Positions 47,822-60,369 of a DNA stretch of 64,000 bases are shown piece after piece (position 1 is the first letter of the stretch; each line of letters starts with the position of its first letter). The stretch is from positions 62,001-126,000 of the forward strand of contig WNNJ02002141.1 of assembly GCA_012934845.2 (NCBI GenBank), written 5' to 3'. A program made the position numbers and the translations under genes. The notes beneath the pieces were generated by a model that worked only from the letters and a program-made list of their open reading frames with translations, made no database searches and was not told where the DNA came from. The DNA comes from Pomphorhynchus laevis (Eukaryota; Acanthocephala; Palaeacanthocephala; Echinorhynchida; Pomphorhynchidae).

Positions 47822-48707
47822 GTGTCATGTGTCCCCACTGCTCTTTATAATCTTCATTAATGATCTGCTACTCCGCTTATCATGCTCTCATCTAGCGTTT
47901 GCAGACGATCTAAAGATTTAGTCGATCATTAGAAGTCCTGCTGATCGAGTATCGTTACAAAATGATCTAAACTCCCTGATCAAGTGGTGCGATTCTACCG
48001 AAAAGTGTCTCATCATAAGGATTTAGGGATTATTGTCCATAGATCCTTGAGAACAAAGTTGAACACCGACTTCTTTATAGGTAAAGCTACTAGGGCGTTA
48101 TATTGTATCAAAAATGCATTCATCCGGTTAAGCTATCATATGTTCAAGAGGTTATTCATCTCCATCGTCAGGCCACACTTGGAGTACTGCATTCAGGCTT
48201 GTTTCCCTGTCACTAAGCAAGAACTATTAGACCTGAAGTCTATTCTTAGGCGCGGATCGAGGCTCTGTATTGGCTTAAGTGGTATTGACTATTATGTACG
48301 TCTAAGTCGTATTGGGATGTTGTCGGTACGTGAGAGGTTCATATCCTTGGAAATGCTATGTCTATGGCATATGTCGAATGATGTGGTAGGTTATCCCACC
48401 GATGTAATCACTAGGCGGGTAGATCAGTTGCGGGGACATAGCAGAGTCTTGTATAAATTTGGATTTGGCAGATTACCAAAAGTGTATATACTCTCGAGGA
48501 GAGGAATTAACATGTGGAATTCGTTGCCTGAGGAAGTCGTTGCAGCCCCCAGTTTGAGAACGTTTAAATTACGATGCTACAAATGGATACGTGAACAATG
48601 CCGTCATTCAACACTACCACTGGAATACCCTAATTAGCTACGCTGACTGACCATTTGCTTTTTTTCGGACTATGCCTGAATAGCCTTTTGGTTTTGGTAT
48701 GTATTTT
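47822..48707 (+). mobile_element. LINE group A-related (CR1-like) 3' fragment
   Basis: Palm remnants (LLFIIFINDLLLRL, LAFADDLKI) at about 47840-47920 run into a 217-codon frame (47984-48637) with KDLGIIVHRSLRTKLNTDFF, RPHLEYC and MWNSLPEEVVAAPSLRTFKL. The 5' end is truncated. A group B element appears to be inserted in its 3' tail at about 48707, and the end of the fragment is included in a 320-bp tandem duplication. Confidence 0.85.
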
Positions 48708-49234
48708 TTAAATAAAATATTTATTATTGAATACATAATGAGGGTTCCCTCAAATGGGCCCATATAACACAATCTTCTACATTAAAACTGTTCGATGTTC
48801 CGGATTTTGGGTACGTGCTGCTCTGATACACGTAGAAGCCATCTTTGCCAATCTAAAGCTCAATGCAGTGCGTAGTCGTTGAATGCATTCCCCATATTGT
48901 AAGCCGTTACGGATACAATGCCGTCATTCAACACTACCACTGGAATACCCTAATTAGCTACGCTGACTGACCATTTGCTTTTTTTCGGACTATGCCTGAA
49001 TAGCCTTTTGGTTTTGGTATGTATTTTTTAAATAAAATATTTATTATTGAATACATAATGAGGGTTCCCTCAAATGGGCCCATATAACACAATCTTCTAC
49101 ATTAAAACTGTTCGATGTTCCGGATTTTGGGTACGTGCTGCTCTGATACACGTAGAAGCCATCTTTGCCAATCTAAAGCTCAATGCAGTGCGTAGTCGTT
49201 GAATGCATTCCCCATATTGTAAGCCGTTACGGAT
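48595..49234. repeat. Exact 320-bp tandem duplication across a LINE/LINE junction
   Basis: 48595-48914 and 48915-49234 are identical (both start ACAATGCCGTCATTC and end AAGCCGTTACGGAT). The unit spans the last codons and 3' end of the CR1-like fragment plus the 3' end of the minus-strand group B element, so it arose after both were in place, or it is an assembly artefact. Confidence 0.97.
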
Positions 49235-52190
49235 TGCTGATTTTAACGCTACCCTCTGTAAGATTATTTGTGCACTCGGACCAACTCCTCCAAGAGATGA
49301 CATGACCACTGGGTAGAATTTCGACAGTTCGATTCTAGCAATACGTTCCCCATATTTGCTTTGCTTACGGTTTTCGTGGTAGACGTAGGGGTTCGATGTT
49401 CCCATAATGTAGGACGACGCCAAGTGGCTGAAAACACAGATGTCAATCATGGACCGGGTCATCCTATCACCGAATAGGTCATCACAACAAATGTCCGAGC
49501 GAGCATTGGGATTTCGACATGTGGAGGCGCTCGTGAAGATCAGGTGTTCTGGAACCCGCTGCAGTACTGGCTCTACTGTCACAGTGCATCCTACTTATGT
49601 GAGTTCTTCGGACAGAAAGTCACGGACTACATTGTGTCTGACAATGGGGAGTCCACCTGTTTTTGGCGTGCTAGAGCGTGTCTCACAGAAAAATTTTCAC
49701 CACATGCACATACTAAGGACAATTCGGCGGTATCCAGTTGTAACGGGCGGCTACAGCATCATGGAATGCTATTTTTGTCATAGTGTAGCCTAAGTGTTTC
49801 AACGGCTTCGATGATAACCATGAGGATGCCCCTTACATTTGGCTTGTCGGACTACCTCTGATATCTCAAGCTTGTTAATAGTAAGATTTGCCAATTTTCC
49901 ATGTGCGAATTGATCCTTTTCTGCCCTTATCAGAGACGCAAGGCTATATTGCTGATGTCTTAGCTCATTTCCAGAAATTCCCGCTAGTAATGGCTCGCAC
50001 ATTCTCATTGATCTTATATATTCATTTTCGGGTTTTTCGGATGGATCGCTTATTCCCAATCCACCATGTCTTAAGGGGAGGGTTATTAATTGACGGGTAA
50101 TATCGTTTATCGTTGTTTGCCCCAATATGGAGGGCAAAAGGGTTCTGTAGAGCGAATCCGTCAGCTTCTCGTAGGATGCCCCATCCGTTCTACAAGTTCG
50201 CTGTACATAATTCCATTTGAACTGCAATGATTGGGTAAGTGCTGAATATGCGATATGTGGGTTAACGTCAGCTACGTATTTGAGTACCGTTATGTAACTT
50301 GACCATTTTGAAACATTTTCTGTTAGAAAAGATTCGACAAAACTTTCGCTGCCTACTGGGGAGCCGAGCACTACGAGACCATCATCAACTATCTGTAACA
50401 TTTCCATATTGAATGCACCCGAAGCAATCGGTCGATCCATGGACTGAACCAAAAGCCGACATTTAGATTCGTTTACATAGTAGCCATAATTTGGCCCTAT
50501 TTCTCGGATTACCTGCCACACCTTTTTTAAATTTTCGATTGAACCCAAACAGTGACCATCATCTGCATACCATCGATGGATCACTCCGGGAACAACATCC
50601 TTGACAGCCTGTATAAGTGGCAACGATGCAGCGGCAAATGCAATCATAGCCAGAGGGTCACCCTGCGTGAACCCTTCATCTGGTGTTATTATATCACTAT
50701 CTACACAAAGTAACGAGTTGTCCCCATATAGTCTGCAATACCGTAAGCATAGATGGACAAACATATTTAATATTCATTAGAGCGACTTTACGGTTTATTC
50801 GATTGAACGTGTTGTTTGCGTCGAGCTGCAAGATGCCTCCTTGATTTCCCTGCTCGAAGTAGTTGCGTATTGAGTGAATGGCTGCCTCTACACCGCAACG
50901 CTGTCCTGCACAGAGCTGTTCCAGTCCCGATACTGCATGGAGATCCTCACTTATACGTCTCGCCAGTACCTTCCCAATTATCCGACGACTTACTTCTCCT
51001 ATGCCGATGGGTCGTATGCCAAGACTCTTATCCAAAGGAATAAGACGACATGCAGTAAGGGCCCGTATTTCACATAATCGACCCGTTTAGTCGCTAGTTT
51101 TTGTGCTAGATCTGCCAAGCTCGACGCTAAGCGTTTCGATGACGCACCGAATGACTGCAGCATATTCTGCCAACCTTTAGAATCAATACCAGACGGACCG
51201 AGCGATCCATGGGTACACCGAGCAGCCCTTATTATATCCTCAGAGCATATATCCTGAAATCTAACAGGATGATGTTGGACAATATTTTCAAGTGGTTGTC
51301 GAATAACGGCTTCCTCCGTCACTTCTGCTCCTCGGGGATGTAATTCTTCCAATTTCTGACGTACTGTAATTGACCCAATTCGATCATCCAGAGATAGTAT
51401 TTTGCTGGATGCGGATGCTTCGTCATTGATTAATCGCATAGCCATGTTTGTTCTGCCTTGTGTCATCATTGATATAAATTTATTGACCCAATCGATATCT
51501 CTATTGGCCCTACCATTCCTTCGGTGGACAAGTTCATGTTGAAGGAGGCGAGCTTCAATTATCAAGTCTTGCAGTTTTCTTTCCTTCCAAAGTAGTAATC
51601 TGCGTTCGAGACACTTTCGAATAACTTTGGTTTTCGAGCTATTAGATTTTCGAAGCAATAGTTGACAAATAACGGTTGCCGATTAAGGCCCGACATTCAT
51701 AGCCTCGTCATTATCGGCCATTTCGTATTGTGAGGACAAGATGTCAACACAATCTTCACTCGCATTACATTTCGGTAGTAACCATATATTAGGAGTCCAG
51801 TGAATAACTTCTTTATATGCATCATCAATTTGTTCAGCCATTGTAGGGGTTCCATGTCGATGTATATTTGATCTTGGTAGTTTATCGGTTAGAACTTGGC
51901 TGTCATTAAGGGTCGCTGACTGTAATACGATTGCGGCAATTAGAGGCGAGACAGTCTATACAAATTTTCTTTGATTTCGAGCAACGACAAACCCTGCAAA
52001 CGGCAGCGTTGCCATTGCAATTACAACAGCGAGGGTTTGCAGACGGTTTTCCTCGTAGCATTGTAATTTGTGTAATTCCGCGGGCGTAGTGATTGCATTC
52101 ACTTTAGATTGTATGTATAATAGATTGTATGTTATTTTATTGTAAGATGTTTGTTATCAAGAAAATAATTTTTACTTCGGTAATTTTTGC
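48708..52190 (-). mobile_element. LINE group B: Cys-rich N-terminus, RT and C-terminal nuclease-like domain
   Basis: On the minus strand a Cys-rich peptide starts at 52061 (CCNC...C..C.C....KKICIDC...C). Frames 51658-50999, 51035-50697, 50764-49799 and 49582-49097 then cover RT and C-terminus. RT landmarks are LGIRPIGIGEVSRRIIGKVL, CAGQRCGVEAAIHSIR, LQLDANNTFNRINR, GFTQGDPLAM and WYADDGHCLG; the C-terminus has RSMIDICVFSHLASSY and HENRKQSKYGERIARIE. A few frameshifts and stops break the frame. The motif TTTGGTATGTATT lies at both ends (about 48695-48707 and 52191-52203), consistent with a 13-bp target-site duplication. I recognise the RT type from invertebrate genomes but not a clade name. 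Confidence 0.8.
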
Positions 52191-52204
52191 TTTGGTATGT
52201 ATTG

Positions 52205-53845
52205 GAATAATAATAAATGCGTGCCAGCGCACGCTTACATAACCAAAACAAAACAAAAATGTAAATATGTGTCGAGAATGTGTGAACGGAGGAGGTGTTT
52301 GAATGTGATAAAGGAGGGAGCGCGGCGGACGTCGAGAGGGAGTTGATTCCAGGCGAGTGAGGCGGCGACGAGGAAGGATCTTAGACCATAGTTGTTGGAT
52401 TAATTGAGAACGTGGAGTAAGAGGGAATTACGGGAACGCAGCGATAGCGAGGTAAACGAGTGTCGTCTAAGAAAGGAAGGTTGGTGAACGATGGGGAGCC
52501 GATAGCGATGAGACGAAAAGTTACGTGAAGAAGGCGGAGTTTGATGCCGATGTGAATGGTAGGCCAGGAGAGTTGGACAAGATATGTGGATGTGTGGTCG
52601 AAGCGACGGAGACGAAAGAGCACTCGAACAGGCGGAGTTGATTATGCGTTGTAGGGGTAGGATGATGGATTTTGGAGAATTGGCGAAAAGGCTAAGGCAG
52701 TAATCGATTTTAGGGAAAAGAAGCGATGAAAGAAGAGACATACAAGAACGGAAGTCGATAAGGTGGCGGATACGGTGGATGTCACGGAGAATTAAGTTAG
52801 ACGAGCGAACCTTGTCACGGACGAAGGGTTTAAGGGAAAGGTGATCATCGAAATGGAAGCCTAAGAAAGTGAGATTGTGGACTATGGGGATGATCGATGA
52901 GGCAAAAGATACAGTGGGAGGAGATATGTTTGGTTTACGGGGGATGATCCACATTATTTTAGACTTGTCGGGGTTTAGAACGAGATGGAGATTGGAGAGA
53001 CGTTCGTAGATAGAAGAAAGACAGTTGGAGGCAGAAATGCCGATATCGTGTATGCGATGTGCGGGTGCATGAGCATAGATGAGGATGTCATCGGCGTATT
53101 GCATGACGTTAAAGGAGAAAGGTTTGATAAACGGAGAGAGATCGCCAAGCAGAAGAGAGAAAAGCAGGGGACCTAGGACTGAACCTTGTGGGACCCCGCA
53201 AAAAATAGGGATGGGAGGGGAGGATGATGAATTAGAACAGACGCGAAAGGAACGGTCGGATAGATATGAGGCAAACCATGCTACGGAGGAAGAAGAAAAG
53301 CCGTAATCATAACGAAGGCGATAAAGGAGGACGGAGTGGTCGACAATGTCGAAGGCGGAGGAGAGGTCGAGGGAGATGAGAACACTATATAGAGCCTTGT
53401 CTCGAGAAATGAGTAAGTCGTTGTAAACTTTCATGCAGGCGATTTCTGTGGAGTGATTAGAGCGGAAAGGGGATTGGAAAGGATGGTAAGGATTGGATGA
53501 CGAGAGATAAGCGTTGACCTGTATTAAGATGAGGCGTTCTAAGAGCTTAAAAAGAGTAGGGAGTAGTGAAATTGGGCGATAGCTGGAAGGAAGGGAGGGG
53601 TCGAGCGATTGTTTCTTTAGGAGGGGAGGAACGATTGCAGATTTCCAGTGTGATGGACGAGTTAAACAAGGTTGTGAGAAAAGGGGATATCGATAAGCAT
53701 ATGGATTTAAGTATGTGGGTAGGCAGGGGATCGGCAGGTGAGGTTTTGCTGGGCAAGGACATGAGAACAGATGAGACTTCGGAAGGTGAGACAGGGAGAA
53801 GATGAAAGAGTTCCGGGAGAATGAGGCTAGGCGGGGCAAAGTTTT
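52205..53845 (-). mobile_element. LINE group C (CR1/L2-like), 5'-truncated copy
   Basis: Minus frames 53954-53547 (PSEVSSVLMSLPSKTSPADP) and 53839-52400 (479 codons) cover most of the RT: SSYRPISLLPTLFKLLERLI, LDLSSAFDIVDHSVLL, FCGVPQGSVLGPLLFSLLLG, QYADDILIYAH, LTFLGFHFDDHLSLKP. The C-terminus continues to about 52280 in another frame. Frameshifts lie near 53600 and 52450. The 3' UTR hairpin GCGTGC-GCTG-GCACGC is at 52219-52234. The 5' end abuts the Ty3/gypsy region at about 53845. Confidence 0.88.
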
Positions 53846-56400
53846 TCGCGATGGATAGATTATGTTTTCCGGTAATTATTGGTCTCGATTTTTTGTCAAA
53901 ATTGAAATCTCTTACTTTAAATTTTAATGGACAGTCATCATCGGTGCAAATCAATCACATTCAGTCTGCCAAACTAGAAGCTCCTGACCTATTTCCTAAT
54001 CTGCCTTCAAATGTAAAACCCATTGCATCAAAATCTAGACGTTATAATTATGATGATCTCGGTTTTATACGAAAGGAGATTCAAAATTTGCAAAACGATG
54101 GAATAATTGAGCAAAGCAGATCACCGTGGAGATCTCAAGTACTTGTCGTTCGTTCTCAGCTTCACAAACCACGAATGGTTATAGATTATTCCCGTACAAT
54201 CAATTACTATACTCAATTAGACGCATACCCCTTACCGAATATTCAAGCGATTATAGACAGGGTATCGACTTTTAAAGTTTTTTCAAGACTTGATTTATCG
54301 TCTGCCTATCATCAAGTATCTATTCGAAAGCAAGATAGACCGTACACAGCCTTTGAAGCCAATGGACGTCTGTGGCAATTTTGTCGATTGCCCTTCGGTA
54401 TTACTAATGCTGTTCCCTGTTTTCAACGACTGATGGATTCAGTTATCGAAGAAAAGAATTTGACGGGAACATATGCTTATCTAGATGACATTATAATTTG
54501 CGGTAATACTGTCGAAGAACATAACGAACGTCTAAATTGTTTCATGAAAATTGCCAATTCGCTAAATCTGACAATTTCAAAGCAAAAGTCTGAATACCAA
54601 TTAGAAACGATTTGTTTTTTGGGCTACTTAATTTCGCAAGGCACTATCCGTCCTGACCCGAGCAGAGTTAAACCACTAATGGAGATGCAAAATCCACACG
54701 ATCAGAAGTCGTTAAAAAGGATGTGTGGAATGTTCGCTCATTATGCAAAGTGGATCGAGAACTTTTCACTCAAAATTAAGCCTCTATTAAGTGTTATTTT
54801 GTTTCCACTCAATGATGAAGTGACATGTGCGATAAAAAATCTTAAAAACGATATTGCATCTGCATCACTTGCAGCTATTGACCCTTATAAAGAATTTGTC
54901 GTTGAGACCGATGCATCGAATTGTGCTATTGGTGCTATACTAAGTCAAGATTCTCGACCTGTTGCGTTTTTCTCCCGATCGCTTTCAAACTCACAACGAA
55001 AACAATCAGCTATAGAACTAGAGGCAATGGCAGTTGTCGAAAGCGTTCGATATTGGAGACACCATCTCACAAATCGTCCTTTTAAGTTAATAACAGATCA
55101 AAGATCTGTTAGCATGATGTTTGGAAATCATAAATGCAGCAAAATCAAAGCTGATAAATTTGCACGTTGGAAGATTGAATTGTCACCTTATCGCTTCGAC
55201 ATTATTTACAGACCCGGATCGCAGAATGAATGTGCGGACGCCCTGTCACGAGATAATGCAATTTTGTGCAATGCTAATGTCTCCCATTTGTATCAATTAC
55301 ATGATAAACTCTGCCATGCCGGTATAATCCGTTTGCACCATTACGTTAAAACGATGAATTTACCATATGGAATAGACGATATTCGCGAGATGGTTGGAAA
55401 ATGTAAAATATGCCGTCGTCTTAAACCTCGCTTTTATCAACCAGCAGCAATGGGACAGCTAGTCAAGGCCACTAGACCATTTGAAAGGCTGAATATCGAT
55501 TTCAAAGGTCCTATGCCTTCAAACAATGAAAACATTTATGCCTTGTGTATCATCGATGAATATTCAAGGTTCCCATTCGTATTTCCCTGCAGAGATATGT
55601 CGTCTACCACTGTAATCAAGTGTCTGAAGTCGCTATTTTGCATGTTCGGTCCACCAGCTTACATACACAGCGATCGTGGAAAATCCTTTATGTCAAACGA
55701 ACTACGAGAATTTTTGTTTTCACATGGTACTGCACAGAGTCATTCGAGTGCTTATCATCCACAGGGAAACGGACTTGTCGAACGATACAATGGGATCATT
55801 TGGTCGTCTATAACAGCTTCGTTGGAATCGTGCAATTTGCCTATAGAAAATTGGCAGGATATGTTACCTCAAGCGCTCAATGCAGTTCGTAGTTTACTCT
55901 CGACCAGTACCAATTTTACACCACATGAACGAATGTTTGGTTTTCAGCGTCGAATGATAAATATCAATGATTTGCCACATTGGCTTATTCCAAATTCATC
56001 TGTTTGGATGAAGAATGATAGAGCTGGCAAATATGACAATAAAGTTGATGAAGCTATTGTGATAGCATCCAATCCTTATTATAGTCGTGTCTCTAGAGAT
56101 GATGGAAAGATCGTGACTGTTTCAAATAGTAAATTAGCACAAGGAGAAGGATCCATCGAAACAAACGAAAATAACCCTGAAGCGTCTATCAACGATTTTT
56201 ATCGGGATACCAGCAATGTACATTCGCAAAATTCGATCGACACATGTTCTCAAAATGACGAGTGTACCGAGAATATAAATCGCTTAGACGACAATCATAC
56301 AACTTGCAAACCGACGCGACAGAGACGACTACCTTCGTATTTACGCGACTACGAAGTTGAGCTACATTCAATAGAAAAAGGCGAGAAGAATGATATATGA
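53846..56400 (+). mobile_element. Ty3/gypsy (Metaviridae-type) pol region
   Basis: A fossil LTR-retrotransposon pol segment in one long open frame. In order it holds the end of an aspartic-protease-like region, reverse transcriptase, RNase H, an HHCC-type zinc-binding region, an integrase core and a C-terminal region. RT and RNase H before integrase is the Ty3/gypsy order. No gag and no LTR pair are visible beside it, so the element is incomplete. Its 5' side meets a group C LINE at about 53845, which looks like truncation by, or recombination with, that LINE. The open frame suggests a comparatively recent arrival. Confidence 0.92.
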
Positions 56401-56439
56401 TTTTCTATTAACTAATCTGTATTGTGTTGTTTTAGATTG

Positions 56440-57130
56440 ATTTTGATAAAGCTTATCTTGGAAAGCTCTCTTTTATTACACAATCTTTCGTATCGAAACA
56501 TTTAATTCCTTCTGAATATCATGACTCACTGTGGTATAATTTCCATTTGTCCCGACCAGTTTTACCTGTCGAAAAGATCTGTTCTTCCACGATGGCTCTT
56601 CAGCAAGAAAAACTATATTTCCACTTTTCATCCATGGCGGTAAGATAGTATGATTTAAGGAATTGTGCTTGTAGCTAAGCATTGGTTCTTGAGGCGAATA
56701 TCCGGTCACGGTGCATAGGAGTGTTCTAATGAACGATAATGTCGATGAAAACACTGATTCCCATTGTTTCGGCGATTTCCCATCAGATTTAAACTTCAAT
56801 TGTATTGTCTTCTAAATTATCCCGACATAGCGCTCCGCTTGTTCATTCCCACGCGGATTGTACGGTGTTAATCGACTATAGGCTACACCTGTTGATGACA
56901 GATAATCTTGGAATTCTTTGAATTGGAAGATGATTTTTGGTCCGAATGTATTTTAGTAGGACAACCAAATATACCAAAAATTTGCTTTAAACAATCGATA
57001 ACCGTCGATGACGAACAATCTGAACATGGAAATGCGAATGGAAAGCGTGAGTATTCGTTCACTACGCATAGTAAATACCGATTGCAGGTCGTTGATTGCA
57101 AATGACTTTTAAAATATATATTCAGCCATT
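56440..57130 (-). mobile_element. Broken Ty3/gypsy integrase-region fragment
   Basis: Minus-strand pieces correspond to the integrase core and downstream region of an element related to, but distinct from, the one at 53846-56400, and lie tail to tail with it. It is broken in several places and lacks RT, gag and LTRs, so it is older than its neighbour. Confidence 0.8.
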
Positions 57131-57455
57131 CAAATGTCTGAGTTGCAGTTATTACATGGGATTGTTTCGGTTTACATAGTAAATATCTCATATCTATCCG
57201 ACCGTTCTTATCTAGTATGTTCAAATTCATCATCCTCTCCTTTCATCCCTATTTTCTGCGGGGTCCCACAAGGTTCAGTCCTAGGTCCCCTTCTTTTCTC
57301 TCTTCTGCTTGGCGATCTCTCTTCGTTTATCAAACCTTACTCCTTTAACGTCAAACAGTACGCCGATGACATCCTCATATATGATCATGTACCCGCACAT
57401 CGCATACACGATATCGCAATTTCTGCCTCCAATTGTCTTTCGTCTATCTAAGTAG
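57131..57455 (+). mobile_element. LINE group C RT fragment
   Basis: Frame 57134-57451 contains YLSDRSYLVCSNSSSS, FCGVPQGSVLGPLLFSLLLG and QYADDILIYDH, nearly identical to the copies at 53200 and 61400. It is truncated at both ends. The boundary with the gypsy fragment is at about 57130-57180. Confidence 0.85.
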
Positions 57456-57900
57456 CTGATAACATTATTTCGTAAACGCATCGGTCCGGATTCTCCTCCG
57501 TCTTCGTAGTTTTGATCATACATCCCTCCACATTGCTTCTCTCGATTTGCTTACCATTTATTGTTGTGTTCAAATTCGTCTTCTTCTCATTGCTTTCCGC
57601 CTTTTAACTTTTCATACCCCTTAATTTCTCAACCTTTCTTTTATGTTTATAATAGAAACATTATGTTTTATTCCACCAGCTTGCGGTGGAATAAACCCTA
57701 ATTGAATAAAGCCTACACCAGTTGTCGCTTTTGTCTTGTATCATTAAATAAAATATTATTAAAATAATGTAAAATTATGATTCTTGTATAATAATTAATT
57801 TAATAATATACGATAATTTTAGTCTACATGATAAAAATGTCACAATTTGCTACTAAAGATCCGGAGCTGTTCTTATCGAAATCACATCTGTGTATGTAAA
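57456..57900. other. Unassigned pyrimidine-rich DNA with a hairpin and AATAAA
   Basis: The plus strand is rich in C and T. A hairpin with 11-bp arms (57667-57677, 57685-57695; core TTCCACC / GGTGGAA) is followed by AATAAA sites near 57690 and 57705. It may be the 3' end of some element or transcript. I could not assign it. Confidence 0.4.
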
Positions 57901-59587
57901 ACGATCAAATTATATCGTAATTGCTAAAAAGAATATGTTCGGCTTTTGTTCGCATTCTCACAGCCATTGAGGCACATTTTGCTATTTGAATCGACACATC
58001 TTGTCTCAGTTGGCTAATGCACTCACTGCAGTCTAGATGTGATCTTGAGGCTCTGCATTTTGCTATGGTCTGCATTATCCGATTTACCCCTAGACTAATC
58101 CCACCAACTGCAGTGTATACCACTGAATAGAAGGGTACCTCATTTAACTTGTGTGATACATTCATCATATTTCCGAAGTTTTCGATTTTCGTTTTCCTTG
58201 AAACAATCCGAAAAGGTCTCTGCCAGTACGACGGCGGATGACAATTGAATATGCATATGTTTATAAACGACCGCTCCGTCGCACTAACTGTTAATCCGTT
58301 AAACGCGATATCTGCTCTAGCGTTTCTCTCTCTTATCGTTGAATGTGATTCAAAGATGATTGAATCATTTACCGATGGTAGAATTGGTTAAACAGTTACG
58401 AGTTTATCGATTTATCGAATTTTTGCTGCTAGTGTTTTGCACCACATTAAGACGAATTCTGGTAATACCATTTGTTTTACAAGACAACGCAAAAGAAATC
58501 GTGAGTTGTGCCCCACAAGAATAGGATCTTGAAATATTGTTTATGTTCAGATCGTATTATATCACTATGGCGTCCTGGAATTCGTTTTTGATAATGTCAG
58601 CTTTGTTCCCGGACTTGTAGAACTTAGCAATTATATCTTCCGTAGAACTCGCATAAATCCTATTCGAATCCGATATAAGTGTTATGTTGTCATTGAGAGC
58701 ACTCTTTTCTCTTTTAATTCGAACACTTTTGCGATCTGTTGTTGTTTGTTTCGAAGATGATCTCCCATGACTCCATAGAGTAGAGGTAATATAACCATGA
58801 ATGAATTTTCAAACTCAAACTATCTTTGGCCTGCAGAACCTATTACTCCGAAACCACAATGTGTTAACTAAAGTTTGCTGATCCTTTGCATTTCCTCATC
58901 AATGTCCGTAAAATTCAGAATCAAATAAATTTATTAACAGCTGTTAAAATCCTAACGGTGAAATTTGGCAAGCGCAGTTTATGTATCTCCATTGTTGCTG
59001 AATTGATTTAGTAAGTAGTGCTAAAGAGGAATGGGAATCGAACTTAGCTACCTTACTTACTAGCGTAAGTACTTTGGTCTGCCGATAACACTTCTTGATT
59101 TTCTCATTAATAACTTTTTCATCCCCTATTCTACTTTTACTTGATGAAAAGTAACTCACGTTTCTTTTCATCCCAGAACGTGAGTTAAACATTGAACATT
59201 GATAGTTGTTCTTGTGATATGTCATCATGTGCTACAAGAGTGAATTTCTCTGGGTTTACACGGAATCCATAGTTTGGTCCAATTTGTAGCACTTCATTCC
59301 ACAATCTCTTGATGTTTTAAGTGAGCCAACACATGCTCCATCGTCTGCATATCATCGATGTATAATTACGGATGTATGCTCTTGAGGACTAATGATTAAT
59401 GGTAGTGAAGCGACAGGGGAAGCTTGCATGGAGAGTGGGTCTCTCTGTGTGAACCCCTCAGACGATAACCATGTTTCAACCTGGACAGTAAGAACTGAGG
59501 CTTCATCATCTCCATAGTTACTCAGCGCTTGTGACAATGATGGACTAGTTTCCTTTGCCAAAACTAGTTTCCTGTTTATGCAATTAA
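57901..59587 (-). mobile_element. LINE group B, 3' half of a split copy
   Basis: Minus pieces, in element order, are RT (59587-59352: FNCINRKLVLAK, GFTQRDPLSM, ASLPLI), thumb region with KSRIGDEKVINEKIKKCYRQ (59228-58944), then the C-terminal domain near 58330-57905 (ERSFINICIFNC, SRKTKIE, VYTAVGGISLGVN). Many frames are broken. The 5' half continues at 61672-62595 beyond an inserted pair of group C LINEs. Confidence 0.75.
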
Positions 59588-60300
59588 ATCTCCTCCACTC
59601 ATATATTTTGCCTCATCAATCATCTCCATAGTCCACAATCTCACTTTTTTAGGCTTCCATTTCTATGATCACATTTCACTTAAACCCTTCATTCGTGACA
59701 AAGTCTGCTCGTCTAATTTAATTCTCCATGACATACGGCTTATCGACCCCCTTATCGACTTCCGTTCTTGTGTTTATTCTTTCATCGCTTCTCTTCCGTA
59801 TAATCGATTACTGTCTCAGCCTTTTCGCCAATTCTCCAAAATCCATCATCCTAACCCTACAACGCATAATCAACTCCGAGTTCGAGTGCTCCTACGTCTC
59901 GTTCGCTTTGACCATACATCCACATATCTCGCATAACTCTCATGGCCACCATTCACATCCGCATCCACAACCGCCTTCTCGTAACTTTTCGTCTCATCGC
60001 TGTCGGCTCCCATCGTTTATCAACGTCCCTTTTTTAGACGACACTCGCTCCACCTTTCTATCGCTGAGTTCCCGTCATTCCCTCTTAGTCCACGTTCCCA
60101 ATTACTCCAACAACTACGGTCTCCGATCTTTTATCGTGGACGCTCCACTCGCATTAAATCAGCTCCCTTTCGACGTCCGACGCGCTACCTACTTTATCAC
60201 ATTCAAATACCGCCTTCGTTCCCATCTTCTTGACACATGATTTAGATTTTTTCGGGGTCATGTAAGCGTACGCCGTCAGCATTTACCACGTAAAAATAAA
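59588..60300 (+). mobile_element. LINE group C 3' fragment, plus strand
   Basis: Starts in the middle of the RT C-terminal part (SIVHNLTFL-like, then IDPLIDFRSC) and runs through the frame 59728-60240 to NNYGLRSFIVDAPLALNQLP, then a degenerate copy of the 3' hairpin (about 60265-60280) and an A-rich end. It is 5'-truncated and inserted in a group B element. Confidence 0.8.
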
Positions 60301-60369
60301 TTATTATTTTTTAAACGCATTACTTGCATCTTGCAGTAGCATACAGTTAACACTATTTAAAAAAAGGAT

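Noticed and set aside
52985-53805. Plus-strand proteins rich in Arg, Gly and Glu
   Set aside because: They are the antisense shadow of the group C reverse transcriptase.
57456-57730. LTR of the neighbouring gypsy fragments
   Set aside because: No second matching copy and no TG...CA ends could be found, so an LTR call is unsupported.
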